A DNA stretch of 64,000 bases from Lactobacillus gallinarum DSM 10532 = JCM 2011 (lineage in GTDB: Bacteria > Bacillota > Bacilli > Lactobacillales > Lactobacillaceae): assembly GCF_001434975.1 (NCBI RefSeq), contig NZ_AZEL01000007.1, positions 21,785-85,784 of the forward strand, written 5' to 3'. Made by a program: the position numbers and the translations under genes. The notes beneath the pieces were generated by a model that searched no databases, was not told the DNA's origin, and worked only from the letters and a program-made list of their open reading frames with translations. Shown here in pieces: positions 46,320-54,861 of this stretch (position 1 is the stretch's first letter; the number at the start of each line of letters is the position of its first letter).

Positions 46320-47501
46320 GTGCGTCGAAAATTAAGATACCTTAACTATCGTATATTTATCCCATATCTAATTTTGGTAGTTATGGGGATAGTTTTGGTC
46401 TATTCAGCAAGTTCAGATATTTTATTAGTTAATGGTTTTAAGCCAAGTGTTTATGGTATTAGACAAGCGATTTATGCTTTAGTAGCATTTTTATTTTTTT
46501 GTATTCCATTTTTTGCACTAAAAATAAAGGTATTTAAAAGTCCTAAATTTGTGGCGGGCTTTTTAATTATTTGTATTTTAATGCTGTTATGGTTAGTCTT
46601 TTTGCGCTTCTTCCATAGTTCGGCAGCGGTTAATGGTGCTGTAGGTTGGATTAATTTAGGTTTTATTAATTTACAGCCACTAGAGGTCACTAAATTAGCT
46701 TTAGTTATTTACTTGGCTTATGTTTTAGACCATAGGGATGGTAAATTGGTTAAAGGTAAGATTAAGGATAATTTATCACACCCTGCTATTTTAGCTGCAT
46801 TTTTAATGTGCTTAGTTATTGTTGAGCCAGACTTAGGTGGTACTGCAATTCTGTTTATGATTACTCTAGTAATGTTTTCAGTATCCGGTATACCAGCTAG
46901 ATTAGCTTTAACTTGGCTAATCGGTATAGCACTTGTTATTGGCTTGGTGGTTCTTATAATCATTATTTGGAGTCCTGAGTTTTTGCAAAAGAGTTACCAA
47001 TTTCAACGATTAATGTCGTTTTTGCATCCCTTTGAATTAGAAAGAAAAGGTGGAGCTCAGTTAGTTAACTCGTACTATGCCATTCATAATGGTGGCGTAT
47101 TAGGAGTAGGGCTAGGCAATAGTATGCAAAAAAGAGGCTATTTGCCAGAGCCATATACTGATTTTATTTTGTCAATTACAGCTGAAGAAGTTGGAGTAAT
47201 TTTAACTATTTTGTTAGTTGGCTTATTATTTTACTTAATGCTGGAAATCATGAATGTGGGAATTCATTCTGTTTCTCAATTTGATGCTCTAATTTGTTTT
47301 GGCGTTGCCACAATTATTTTTACTGAAGCATTTTTTAATATCGGAGCTGTATTGGGATTATTACCAATTACCGGGGTAACTTTACCATTTATTTCTTATG
47401 GTGGTTCTTCTATGATTGTCTTAACGGCCGCAATTGGGCTAGTTTTAAATGTATCTGCTAATGAAAAAATGCTCAAAGAAAAGGATGAAACAATAGCGTG
47501 A
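46320..47501 (+). CDS. ftsW: SEDS peptidoglycan glycosyltransferase FtsW
   Basis: 393 residues from GTG 46320, which has AAAAGGGG 8 nt upstream; an in-frame ATG at 46284 adds 12 residues but overlaps a TATAAT promoter-like box (46280-46285) and lacks a ribosome site. Ten hydrophobic segments and SEDS motifs: VYSASS, ITAEEVG, and PFISYGGSS. It polymerises glycan from lipid II with its class B PBP partner. FtsW rather than RodA from its place before ylbG-rsmD-coaD, as in Bacillus. Confidence 0.92.
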   Translation: MRRKLRYLNYRIFIPYLILVVMGIVLVYSASSDILLVNGFKPSVYGIRQAIYALVAFLFFCIPFFALKIKVFKSPKFVAGFLIICILMLLWLVFLRFFHSSAAVNGAVGWINLGFINLQPLEVTKLALVIYLAYVLDHRDGKLVKGKIKDNLSHPAILAAFLMCLVIVEPDLGGTAILFMITLVMFSVSGIPARLALTWLIGIALVIGLVVLIIIIWSPEFLQKSYQFQRLMSFLHPFELERKGGAQLVNSYYAIHNGGVLGVGLGNSMQKRGYLPEPYTDFILSITAEEVGVILTILLVGLLFYLMLEIMNVGIHSVSQFDALICFGVATIIFTEAFFNIGAVLGLLPITGVTLPFISYGGSSMIVLTAAIGLVLNVSANEKMLKEKDETIA

Positions 47502-47842
47502 GTATCAATCAAGAGATAGAAAATACTCGTTTAACCAAACGAGTAGCACTAATTATTTATCTAAGATCTGTTAGTGATCAATACAAACTGCGTCATTATG
47601 GTGACATCGTTTATTTCTCTAAGAATATGAAATACTGTGTTCTGTATGTGAATCGCAAAGAAGCTAAAGAGTTAAAAAATGAAATAGCACAATTAGATTT
47701 TGTAAATCACGTAGAAATTTCTCCAGAAGAAAAAGTCAATTTAGATAGCCAACATATTGAGGGACAGTTGGTTGAAATGGCTAAAGAAGCGGAGAAAAAG
47801 TTACAACTTGAACAAGAAAAGAATGAGGATCAAATGCAATGA
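47498..47842 (+). CDS. ylbG: YlbG-family protein (DUF2129)
   Basis: 114 residues from GTG 47498, overlapping the ftsW stop by four bases (GTGA). The core IIYLRSVSDQYKLRHYGDIVYFS and CVLYVNRKEA matches YlbG of Bacillus, a small cytoplasmic protein of unknown function found before rsmD. The last 35 residues are charged and helical. Ends in a four-base overlap (ATGA) with rsmD. Confidence 0.92.
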   Translation: MSINQEIENTRLTKRVALIIYLRSVSDQYKLRHYGDIVYFSKNMKYCVLYVNRKEAKELKNEIAQLDFVNHVEISPEEKVNLDSQHIEGQLVEMAKEAEKKLQLEQEKNEDQMQ

Positions 47843-48387
47843 GAATCATTTCAGGAAAATATGCTAAAAGAAATTTATTTACTTTAAAAAGCAATAAAAC
47901 TCGGCCTACTAGTGATAAAGTTAAAGAATCGCTTTTTAACTCATTAGGACAATTTTTTAATGGTGGTAATGTTTTAGATTTATATGCTGGTAGCGGTGCT
48001 TTAGGAATAGAATCCGTGTCAAGAGGATACGACCATGCCAGTTTGGTGGATATAAATCATGCCGCCTGTTCTATTATTAAAAAGAATGTAGCTTTAACTA
48101 AAGAAGAAAATCGTTTTAGCGTTTATAATATGCGCAGCAATGCTGCATTAAAATTGTTTGCAGAAAATCAAGAGAAATTTGATTTAGTATTTTTGGATCC
48201 ACCATATGCTAAAGAAAAAATTGCTAAAGATATGTTGCAAATGGATAAGTTGGGATTGTTGAATGCAAATGCAACTGTGGTAGCAGAGACTGATGATCAC
48301 ACTGAATTGGGTGATATCAGTGGCTTTTCCTTAATTAAGGAACACCATTTGGGTAAAACGATTGTGAGAATTTATCGAAAGGATTAG
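47839..48387 (+). CDS. rsmD: 16S rRNA (guanine-966-N2) methyltransferase
   Basis: 182 residues. Start MRIISGKYAKR, then RPTSDKVKESLFNSLG, SAM loop VLDLYAGSGALGIESVSRG and the catalytic LDPPYAKE are all typical of RsmD. It methylates G966 of 16S rRNA. Translation is coupled to ylbG through an ATGA overlap and coaD follows after two bases. Confidence 0.96.
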   Translation: MRIISGKYAKRNLFTLKSNKTRPTSDKVKESLFNSLGQFFNGGNVLDLYAGSGALGIESVSRGYDHASLVDINHAACSIIKKNVALTKEENRFSVYNMRSNAALKLFAENQEKFDLVFLDPPYAKEKIAKDMLQMDKLGLLNANATVVAETDDHTELGDISGFSLIKEHHLGKTIVRIYRKD

Positions 48388-48389
48388 AA

Positions 48390-48884
48390 ATGACTATTGC
48401 ACTTTTTCCAGGGAGTTTTGATCCTATCACAAATGGACATATTGAAACGGCAAAAAAAGCAGCTCAAATTTTTGAAAAAGTTTATTTAGTAGCAATGACT
48501 AATACTTCTAAGCATTATCTGTTTTCTCCAGCAGAAAGAGCTGATTTTGCGAGGGATGCATTAAAAGATATTGCTAACATCGAAGTTTTAGAAAAGCCAG
48601 ATGAGATTACAGTTGATTTGGCTCATGAATTAAAAGCTAAAGCAATAGTACGTGGAGTCCGTAATAGTGCTGATTTTCGATATGAACAAGAAATTGCGGG
48701 AATTAATAAACGCTTGGCTCCGGATATTAACACAGTTTTATTGTTTAGCAGTCCAGAAAATTCGTTTGTAGCTTCCAGCATGATCAAGGAATTGGCTAGA
48801 TTTGACAAAGACGTTAGTCAATTTTTACCTGAAAAAGCTGCTAAGGCTTTAAGAAAGAAATTAAACAATGAATACGCAGAATAA
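48390..48884 (+). CDS. coaD: phosphopantetheine adenylyltransferase
   Basis: 164 residues. FPGSFDPITNGHIE carries the TxGH nucleotidyltransferase motif, and NSFVASSMIKELARF the ISSSxVR-like region (VASSMIKE). It makes dephospho-coenzyme A. The last 17 nt overlap the next gene. Confidence 0.96.
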   Translation: MTIALFPGSFDPITNGHIETAKKAAQIFEKVYLVAMTNTSKHYLFSPAERADFARDALKDIANIEVLEKPDEITVDLAHELKAKAIVRGVRNSADFRYEQEIAGINKRLAPDINTVLLFSSPENSFVASSMIKELARFDKDVSQFLPEKAAKALRKKLNNEYAE

Positions 48885-49902
48885 GAAGCATCAATTACGA
48901 AATTGGCTGCTTGCACTTATTGCTATTTTAGTTGTTGGTATATTAATATTTTGGCCAACGGATTATTTTATTGAATCTCCGGGTGAAGCGGTTCCGGTGA
49001 GTCAGTTTATTAAATCCAAAAATAAAAAGCCGGATAATTTTTACTTAGTCACCGTTAGCGTAACTAGTCGGCCGGCATCTATTTTGCAATACTTGTGGAG
49101 TTACACTAAGCCGTATGATGAACGAGTTCCTAGCAAGGAATTACTCGGTGGTCAGACTAGTGTGCAATATAATGAGTTGCAAGATTGGTATATGGAAACT
49201 AGTCAACAAAATGCGATTTATTATGCAGCTAAAAAGGCCGGTAAAAAGCATAGTTTGCAGTATTTAGGCGTTTATGTAATGGAAGTTCAAAAGAATTCTA
49301 GCTTTAAGCATAAACTCAGAATCGGAGATACTGTTTTAGGTGCAAATGGTCATCGTTTTCATTCAACAGAAGAAATGATGACATATTTACGTAAGCAAAA
49401 AATTGGTTCCAAAATAACTATTTCAGTTTTAAGAGAAAAACAAACGAAGAAGATCAGCGGTAAAGTTGTTAAAGTTAAGGGAACCAATAAACCGGGAATT
49501 GGTATTCAGCTAGTTGAACATGTTGAAGTTAAAACTAAGCCTAAACTAGCAATTAATGCTGGCGAAATCGGTGGTCCATCTGCTGGTTTAATGTTTACTT
49601 TGGAAAGTTACGAAGTATTCAGCAAGCAAAATCTTAGTCATGGACATAAAATTGCCGGTACAGGCACAATTTCACCAACAGGTAAGGTCGGCATTATCGG
49701 TGGGGTCGATAAAAAGGTAGTAGCAGCCAGCCGAGAAGGAGCAGAAGTCTTCTTTGCCCCAACTGATTCATCAAGCGTGAAAAAGAGTGAAACTAATTAT
49801 GCTGTAGCTAAAAGAACCGCTAAAAAAATCCATACAAAGATGAAAATAGTTCCAGTAGATACTTTTGATGATGCTCTGAACTATTTGAAATCACATTACT
49901 AA
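48868..49902 (+). CDS. ylbL: YlbL-like membrane-anchored PDZ/Lon-type serine protease
   Basis: 344 residues. One N-terminal membrane span (about 13-30), a PDZ domain around residues 125-200 (LGVYVMEVQKNSSFKHKLRIGD), and a Lon-type protease domain with catalytic Ser in GGPSAGLMFT and Lys in VGIIGGVDKKVVAA. The relative SepM of streptococci trims a peptide pheromone; Bacillus YlbL is linked to recovery from SOS-induced division arrest. The coaD-ylbL order is conserved. Confidence 0.93.
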   Translation: MNTQNKKHQLRNWLLALIAILVVGILIFWPTDYFIESPGEAVPVSQFIKSKNKKPDNFYLVTVSVTSRPASILQYLWSYTKPYDERVPSKELLGGQTSVQYNELQDWYMETSQQNAIYYAAKKAGKKHSLQYLGVYVMEVQKNSSFKHKLRIGDTVLGANGHRFHSTEEMMTYLRKQKIGSKITISVLREKQTKKISGKVVKVKGTNKPGIGIQLVEHVEVKTKPKLAINAGEIGGPSAGLMFTLESYEVFSKQNLSHGHKIAGTGTISPTGKVGIIGGVDKKVVAASREGAEVFFAPTDSSSVKKSETNYAVAKRTAKKIHTKMKIVPVDTFDDALNYLKSHY

Positions 49903-49921
49903 AAATTTTTGCAAAAAAATT

Positions 49922-49951
49922 AAAGTCCAGAAAAAATTCTGGGCTTTTTTT
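49922..49951 (+). terminator. intrinsic terminator after ylbL
   Basis: AAAGTCCAGAA pairs with TTCTGGGCTTT (one G-U pair) around AAAA, with seven T. Confidence 0.85.
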
Positions 49952-49979
49952 GCGTATTAAATAGTAGAGGTGAAATTTT

Positions 49980-50678
49980 ATGGATTTTGAAAAAATTAAA
50001 GAATTTGTGTTGGAAAAGAAATTATATTTCATTGTAGCGGTTGTATTGCTACTAGGTGGACTATGGCTTAAAAAAGGAGATGGGGCAGAGGAGCCTTCAT
50101 TTGATAATAATCAGAAAGTAAGTCAGTCCAGTAATATGAGCTCAAATAATAATTCTGCGGCTAATGCTAGTTCAGCAAGCAACGCGTCTAATGTTGCTTC
50201 TTCTGAGTCTAAAACAGTAACTTGCGATATTTCAGGTGCCGTTAAGCATCAGGGAGTTTATACGTTAAAAAATGGGGCTAGATTGCAAGAGTTAATTGAA
50301 GCCGCTGGTGGAACTACGGATAAAGCGCAATTAAAGACGATTAATCGGGCTATTTTATTAAAGGATCAAGACAAGATTCATATTCCGTATAAAGGCGAAA
50401 AAGTAGATAGTGCATTAACTGCTGGTACGGGCAATAATCCAGCTTCAGCGGCTGCTAATAGCTCCTCTGAAAATCAAGGAAGTGGGGAAAAGGTTAATTT
50501 AAATACAGCAGATGTAGCTGGCTTACAGAAATTAACGGGAATAGGAGAAAAGAAAGCAGAGCAAATTATTGCCTACCGTGAACAAAATGGCTCATTTAAA
50601 AAAGTGGAGGATTTAATGCAGGTATCAGGAATAGGAGAGAAGACTTTTGCCAGTCTCAAGGATCAACTCACTGTTTAA
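49980..50678 (+). CDS. comEA: competence DNA receptor ComEA
   Basis: 232 residues. One membrane span (about 16-32), an Asn/Ser/Ala-rich linker, an SLBB domain (DISGAVKHQGVYTLKNG, about 81-130) and a C-terminal pair of helix-hairpin-helix motifs (NTADVAGLQKLTGIGEKKAEQII, then LMQVSGIGEKTFASL). It binds double-stranded DNA outside the membrane for uptake. The comEB gene is absent between comEA and comEC. Overlaps comEC by 32 nt. Confidence 0.95.
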   Translation: MDFEKIKEFVLEKKLYFIVAVVLLLGGLWLKKGDGAEEPSFDNNQKVSQSSNMSSNNNSAANASSASNASNVASSESKTVTCDISGAVKHQGVYTLKNGARLQELIEAAGGTTDKAQLKTINRAILLKDQDKIHIPYKGEKVDSALTAGTGNNPASAAANSSSENQGSGEKVNLNTADVAGLQKLTGIGEKKAEQIIAYREQNGSFKKVEDLMQVSGIGEKTFASLKDQLTV

Positions 50679-52935
50679 AAATGATGTTGGATTTTATTTA
50701 TTAACAGCTTTATTATTGATTGCAATCTCTTTTTTAGCATTTATTTGTGACTCATTCAGTCAAAAAATAGTTTGCATTTCTGCTGCTGGTTATTTTTCCT
50801 TTTTATTGTTAAAAAAATATGCTGCTAGCCTGAAATTGGTTTTAGTACTAGTCACTCTATTTATTGGTTCGATTATTTTGAATAAAAAAGAAGTGCATTT
50901 TGAATTATCTGAGCAAAGTCAAATACAGATTTATCCCGATCAAGTTCGTGTTAAAGATAATTATTTAACGGGCGTAGGTCATTTTAAGCAGGGGAAAATC
51001 TTAATAAGTGGCAAAGTACCAACTGAACAAGAAAATAATTTAAAGCAAGGACTGCCATTGATAGTTAGCCAGATTAAAGGTGAATGCGGAATTATTGAAC
51101 CTGCAACTAATATTGGCGAATTTGATTATCAAACTTATTACGCGGCAAAAGGAATCACTCAAAAGATAAAATATTTTAGCTGCGAGATGAAGGCTGTCAA
51201 ATCAAATGGCGTAATTACTGGTTTGCATAAATTGCGCTTTAATTTGCAAAAATATTTTCAAAAAATGCCACAATTATTAGGCTTGTTTGCCAGTGAATTA
51301 CTTTTAGGTGAAAATAATGCGCAAGAAAATCAAAAAATTCTGAATAATTATCGTGATTTGGGAGTTATTCACTTATTAAGCATTTCTGGTTTGCACGTTG
51401 GATTATACGTCTTAATAATTAGTACAATCTGTTTTTACTTAAAAATGACAGATGAAGAAGCATTTATTTGTTGTTGCGTAGTGCTATTGTTGGGTATCTT
51501 TTTAAGCTATGGGCAAGCAGGATTTGTTAGGGCCAGCTTAACGTACTTTCTAGGTAAAATTTGCAAATTCAAAGGATATCGAGTAGCGGCAATTGATATA
51601 TTGGGATTAGCTTGCATTTTGCATATTATGATTGTGCCACGTCTGTTTATGATGGCTGGAGCAATTTTGAGTTATTTGTTGGCTTTAGGCTTACAGCTGA
51701 CAAATAAATTTGGCAAAATGCAACAATCGATTTTATTGAATGTGCTATTAACGCCATTATTACTGTTTTATTTTTACCAGGTTAATTTCCTGACTGTTTT
51801 ATTTAATTTGATGGTGGTCCCTTATTTTAATTGGGTTGTTATGCCTGTAACGTTTACCAATATCGTATTATTTAGCTTTACTAAAAAATTGGCTCCATTA
51901 TTTGAACAGATTTTGGAATTGGGTGAAAAAGCAATTGGTAGTTTATCTAATACCCAATTAGGGTTATTAACATTTGGCAAAATAAATTGGTGGCAGTGTT
52001 TAATTTTAATATTGATAACAATGTTGCTGATAATTGCTTTAAGAGAACGTCCGGAATGGAAATTTAATAAAAAAGAATTAAGCATGGTTTTAATTAGCAC
52101 TTATCTAATATTTTTCGGCATGATACATTTTCCGTTGCGAGGACAAGTAACCTTCATTGATGTAGGACAAGGAGATAGTATTTTGATTACTACTCCGTTT
52201 CCGCGCAAGGCATATATGATTGACACAGGGGGAAAGCTGAATTTTTCGGGTAAAAAAGTAACACCCCAAGTCAATCGTATTACTATTCCTTTTCTAAAAA
52301 GTTTGGGGATTAGTACACTTGATGGAGTATTTGTTTCGCATCAGGATGCAGACCATGTTGGTGATTTAGGGCCGCTACTTGAGCAAGTTAATGTGAAAAG
52401 AATTTTTATGGCTAAAGGTTTGATTAATAATCCTTCTTTTCAAAAAAGATTAAATGGTCGAATTAAACATACTAAATTAGTTGAACTACTGGCAGGGATG
52501 CAAGTAAAAGAGCCTAAAATTACGTTTAATGTGGTTTATCCGTACCAACCTGGAGAAGGAAAGAATGAGGATTCTTTGAGTTTGTTCTTTAGAGTCGCCA
52601 ATAAGAATTGGCTTTTTACAGGAGATTTAGGCCAGGAAGGAGAAAAAGAGATTATGCAGAAATCCAATTTATCTGTTGATTATTTCAAATTGGGACATCA
52701 TGGCAGTAAAACTTCATCCAATCCGGATTTTCTACGAGTGATTCATCCGCAAAAAGTTTTTATTTCAGCAGGACGAAAGAACCGTTTTGGTCACCCACAT
52801 CAAGAGACGCTAACCACGCTTAGTGAACAACAGATACCATGGGTTTCAACCCAAGACTGTGGTATGATTAGCTGGTATTATGGTGGAATGCAAAAATCAG
52901 AATTTAATTACTTTTTGAAGCGGGGTAAAAAATGA
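50647..52935 (+). CDS. comEC: competence DNA channel protein ComEC
   Basis: 762 residues from TTG 50647, with GGAGAGAAG inside comEA. An N-terminal DUF4131 region, a central competence domain with many membrane segments (IHLLSISGLHVGLYV), and a C-terminal metallo-beta-lactamase domain (FIDVGQGDSILI, VSHQDADHVGD, FTGDLGQEGE, LGHHGSKTSS). All key motifs are intact, so DNA uptake may be possible if the other com genes exist. The full length suggests selection has kept it even though three other genes in this window are broken. Confidence 0.95.
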   Translation: MPVSRINSLFKNDVGFYLLTALLLIAISFLAFICDSFSQKIVCISAAGYFSFLLLKKYAASLKLVLVLVTLFIGSIILNKKEVHFELSEQSQIQIYPDQVRVKDNYLTGVGHFKQGKILISGKVPTEQENNLKQGLPLIVSQIKGECGIIEPATNIGEFDYQTYYAAKGITQKIKYFSCEMKAVKSNGVITGLHKLRFNLQKYFQKMPQLLGLFASELLLGENNAQENQKILNNYRDLGVIHLLSISGLHVGLYVLIISTICFYLKMTDEEAFICCCVVLLLGIFLSYGQAGFVRASLTYFLGKICKFKGYRVAAIDILGLACILHIMIVPRLFMMAGAILSYLLALGLQLTNKFGKMQQSILLNVLLTPLLLFYFYQVNFLTVLFNLMVVPYFNWVVMPVTFTNIVLFSFTKKLAPLFEQILELGEKAIGSLSNTQLGLLTFGKINWWQCLILILITMLLIIALRERPEWKFNKKELSMVLISTYLIFFGMIHFPLRGQVTFIDVGQGDSILITTPFPRKAYMIDTGGKLNFSGKKVTPQVNRITIPFLKSLGISTLDGVFVSHQDADHVGDLGPLLEQVNVKRIFMAKGLINNPSFQKRLNGRIKHTKLVELLAGMQVKEPKITFNVVYPYQPGEGKNEDSLSLFFRVANKNWLFTGDLGQEGEKEIMQKSNLSVDYFKLGHHGSKTSSNPDFLRVIHPQKVFISAGRKNRFGHPHQETLTTLSEQQIPWVSTQDCGMISWYYGGMQKSEFNYFLKRGKK

Positions 52936-53918
52936 CCTTACTTTCTTTATTTAAAAATACGAATAATAATAACCCCCATACTTTGATTTGGGGTGGAGAT
53001 GATTTTCTTAATGATTATCTAGCTAATTCATATATTAAAGAAGATCAATTTAAGGACTTAGAGCATGTCAGTGTAGATTGTGAAAATGATGGTTTGGATG
53101 AATTAATTGCTAATTTGACAGAATCAAGTTTATTTAGTGAAAATAAATTAATCCTTATAAAGAATCCATTTTTCTTAACGGCAAAGGTACCAAAAAAGCT
53201 AAAGAAACAGATGGATGATTTACAGAAAATTTTTGATAATCTAAATGAATTAGAAGATGTAGTGGTAATTGTTGCTTCATATGATAAACTTGATCGTCGT
53301 AAAAAGCTGACTAAGACGGTCTTAAAGCAGTTTAATGTGGTTGAGCCAACTATTCGTTCTTATGAAGTAGGGGCAGTAGTAAAATCGCTTATTAAAGCTG
53401 AAGGATATACTATTACGCAATCTGCTTTGCAACTATTAATTGAACGCAGCGATCAAGTTATTGATACTATTTTAAGTAATTATCAGAAATTAAAGATGGC
53501 AGCTAGTGATAATAAGATCACTGAAAAATCCGTTATGCAGAACGTGGATTTATCATTAGCGCAAAATATTTTTGCTATTTTAGAGGCTGCATTAAATAAA
53601 AATTATCAAGAAGCCATAGAGCGTCTTGATAATCAATTAAGAGAAGGTACAAATCCGATTCAACTGCTAGCAGTTTTTGAAAACCAATTAGAATTAATAT
53701 TAGTGGTAAAAATTCTAGCTAAAAGGGGTAGAAGCGAAGTACAAATTGTGAAAGAACTCGGCGTCCATCCCTATAGAGTAAAATTGGCTTTAAAAAATAA
53801 GTTAAATGTGTCTAAATTAGAGCAGTTATTGCAAAAAGCAATTCAACTGGAGTTTAATTACAAAAATGGAACATATCATGAAGACAATTTCTTAAAGTTG
53901 TTTGTATTATCTGTTTAA
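52932..53918 (+). CDS. holA: DNA polymerase III delta subunit
   Basis: 328 residues. HTLIWGGDDFLNDYLANSY is the HolA start (G-D/E-xF), with the AAA+-like region and C-terminal clamp-loader collar domain (NPIQLLAVFENQLELIL). It opens the beta clamp within the clamp loader. Overlaps comEC by four bases (ATGA), and is convergent with rpsT, an order shared with Bacillus. Confidence 0.95.
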   Translation: MTLLSLFKNTNNNNPHTLIWGGDDFLNDYLANSYIKEDQFKDLEHVSVDCENDGLDELIANLTESSLFSENKLILIKNPFFLTAKVPKKLKKQMDDLQKIFDNLNELEDVVVIVASYDKLDRRKKLTKTVLKQFNVVEPTIRSYEVGAVVKSLIKAEGYTITQSALQLLIERSDQVIDTILSNYQKLKMAASDNKITEKSVMQNVDLSLAQNIFAILEAALNKNYQEAIERLDNQLREGTNPIQLLAVFENQLELILVVKILAKRGRSEVQIVKELGVHPYRVKLALKNKLNVSKLEQLLQKAIQLEFNYKNGTYHEDNFLKLFVLSV

Positions 53919-53923
53919 AGCAA

Positions 53924-53960
53924 AAAAAGAGAGAAGAAATCAAATTTCTTCTCTCTTTTT
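53924..53960. terminator. bidirectional terminator between holA and rpsT
   Basis: A perfect 17-bp stem of AAAAAGAGAGAAGAAAT with loop CAA, T runs on both strands. One of the longest hairpins in the window. Confidence 0.92.
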
Positions 53961-53978
53961 GATTAGTAATAAGTAAAA

Positions 53979-54236
53979 TTACTTGTTTGCTAATTTAGTT
54001 AAACGACTCTTGTCACGAGCAGCCTTGTTCTTGTGGATTAAGCCCTTTGAAGCAGCCTTGTCCAAAGCGCGAACAGCTTCTAAATGCAATTTGGAGACGT
54101 CTTCTTTACTATCACTTTCAACAGCGTTCTTGAACTTCTTAACAGCAGTTCTTAACTTGCTCAATTCAGAAGCGTTGCGTTTGTTAGTAGCGTTTTGCGT
54201 CTTAACACGTTTGATAGCTGATTTGATTTGTGGCAT
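53979..54236 (-). CDS. rpsT: 30S ribosomal protein S20
   Basis: 85 residues from ATG 54236, with TTGGAGGTG upstream; an in-frame TTG at 54251 overlaps the ribosome site. Sequence ([32 protein letters not shown]) is typical of S20, a basic three-helix protein of the small subunit. Transcribed alone from a consensus-like promoter divergent to rpsO. Confidence 0.97.
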   Translation of the reverse strand: MPQIKSAIKRVKTQNATNKRNASELSKLRTAVKKFKNAVESDSKEDVSKLHLEAVRALDKAASKGLIHKNKAARDKSRLTKLANK

Positions 54237-54274
54237 GAAATTCACCTCCAATGATTTAGAAATTTACTTCATCC

Positions 54275-54303
54275 ATTATACTTAAGAACCACTTGGGATG
54301 CAA
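54275..54303 (-). promoter_or_regulatory. rpsT promoter
   Basis: On the minus strand TTGCAT (54303-54298), 17-bp spacer, TATAAT (54280-54275). Only 12 nt separate its -35 from the rpsO -35. Confidence 0.85.
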
Positions 54304-54315
54304 GATAATTTGAGC

Positions 54316-54344
54316 TTGCTTTTTTAAAAAATATTGTGTAATAT
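54316..54344 (+). promoter_or_regulatory. rpsO promoter
   Basis: TTGCTT (54316-54321), 17-bp spacer, TAATAT (54339-54344). Back-to-back with the rpsT promoter. Confidence 0.7.
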
Positions 54345-54356
54345 AGTTCGAGTGAA

Positions 54357-54405
54357 CCGTTAACGCTGTTTACCCGCTCACACCGACGGTAAACGTTGTT
54401 AATGG
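54357..54405 (+). promoter_or_regulatory. rpsO leader hairpin (probable S15 autoregulation site)
   Basis: CCGTTAACG (54357-54365) and TGTTTACC pair with GGTAAAC and TTGTTAATGG (to 54405), a helix of about 17 pairs with one mismatch and several G-U pairs, loop about 13 nt. Leaders of rpsO often bind S15; the structure here ends 28 nt before the start codon. Confidence 0.6.
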
Positions 54406-54432
54406 CAATTATTTATGAAAGGTGAAATTTTT

Positions 54433-54702
54433 ATGGCAATTTCAAAAACTGAAAAAGACAACATTATTAAAGAATACGCAACTCACGAAGGCGACACTGG
54501 TTCTGTAGAAGTTCAAGTTGCTCTTTTAACTGCAGACATCAACAACTTGACTGACCACATGAAGAGCCACAAGCACGACCACCACTCATACGTTGGTTTG
54601 CTTAAGAAGATCGGTCACCGTCGTAACTTGCTTCGTTACTTAGAAAACAACGACATTAACCGTTACCGTGAATTGATCAAGAAGCTAGGTCTTCGTCGTT
54701 AA
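54433..54702 (+). CDS. rpsO: 30S ribosomal protein S15
   Basis: 89 residues from ATG 54433, chosen for AAAGGTG upstream; an in-frame ATG at 54415 precedes that site. Typical S15: [45 protein letters not shown]. It binds 16S rRNA early in assembly. Followed by a terminator and then rnjB. Confidence 0.97.
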   Translation: MAISKTEKDNIIKEYATHEGDTGSVEVQVALLTADINNLTDHMKSHKHDHHSYVGLLKKIGHRRNLLRYLENNDINRYRELIKKLGLRR

Positions 54703-54721
54703 TTTCTTAATCATAACGAAA

Positions 54722-54752
54722 GAAAAGTCAACCATAGGGTTGGCTTTTTTTG
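54722..54752 (+). terminator. intrinsic terminator after rpsO
   Basis: AAAAGTCAACC, loop ATAG, GGTTGGCTTTTTT with one G-U pair and a T run. Confidence 0.85.
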
Positions 54753-54776
54753 CATCTGTCATATTTTCCTCCTTTA

Positions 54777-54785
54777 TGCTAAAAT
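54777..54785 (+). promoter_or_regulatory. extended -10 promoter of rnjB
   Basis: TGC-TAAAAT (TG at 54777-54778, TAAAAT at 54780-54785). No clear -35. Confidence 0.5.
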
Positions 54786-54861
54786 TGAAACAGATATTTT
54801 TACGTTGTGATCTTTTAGATCCATAAAAAATTAAAAATTTTAATATAGAAAAGGAAATATA

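Noticed and set aside
53983..54285. 100-codon plus-strand open frame covering rpsT
   Set aside because: Complement of the S20 gene; no promoter or ribosome site on that strand.
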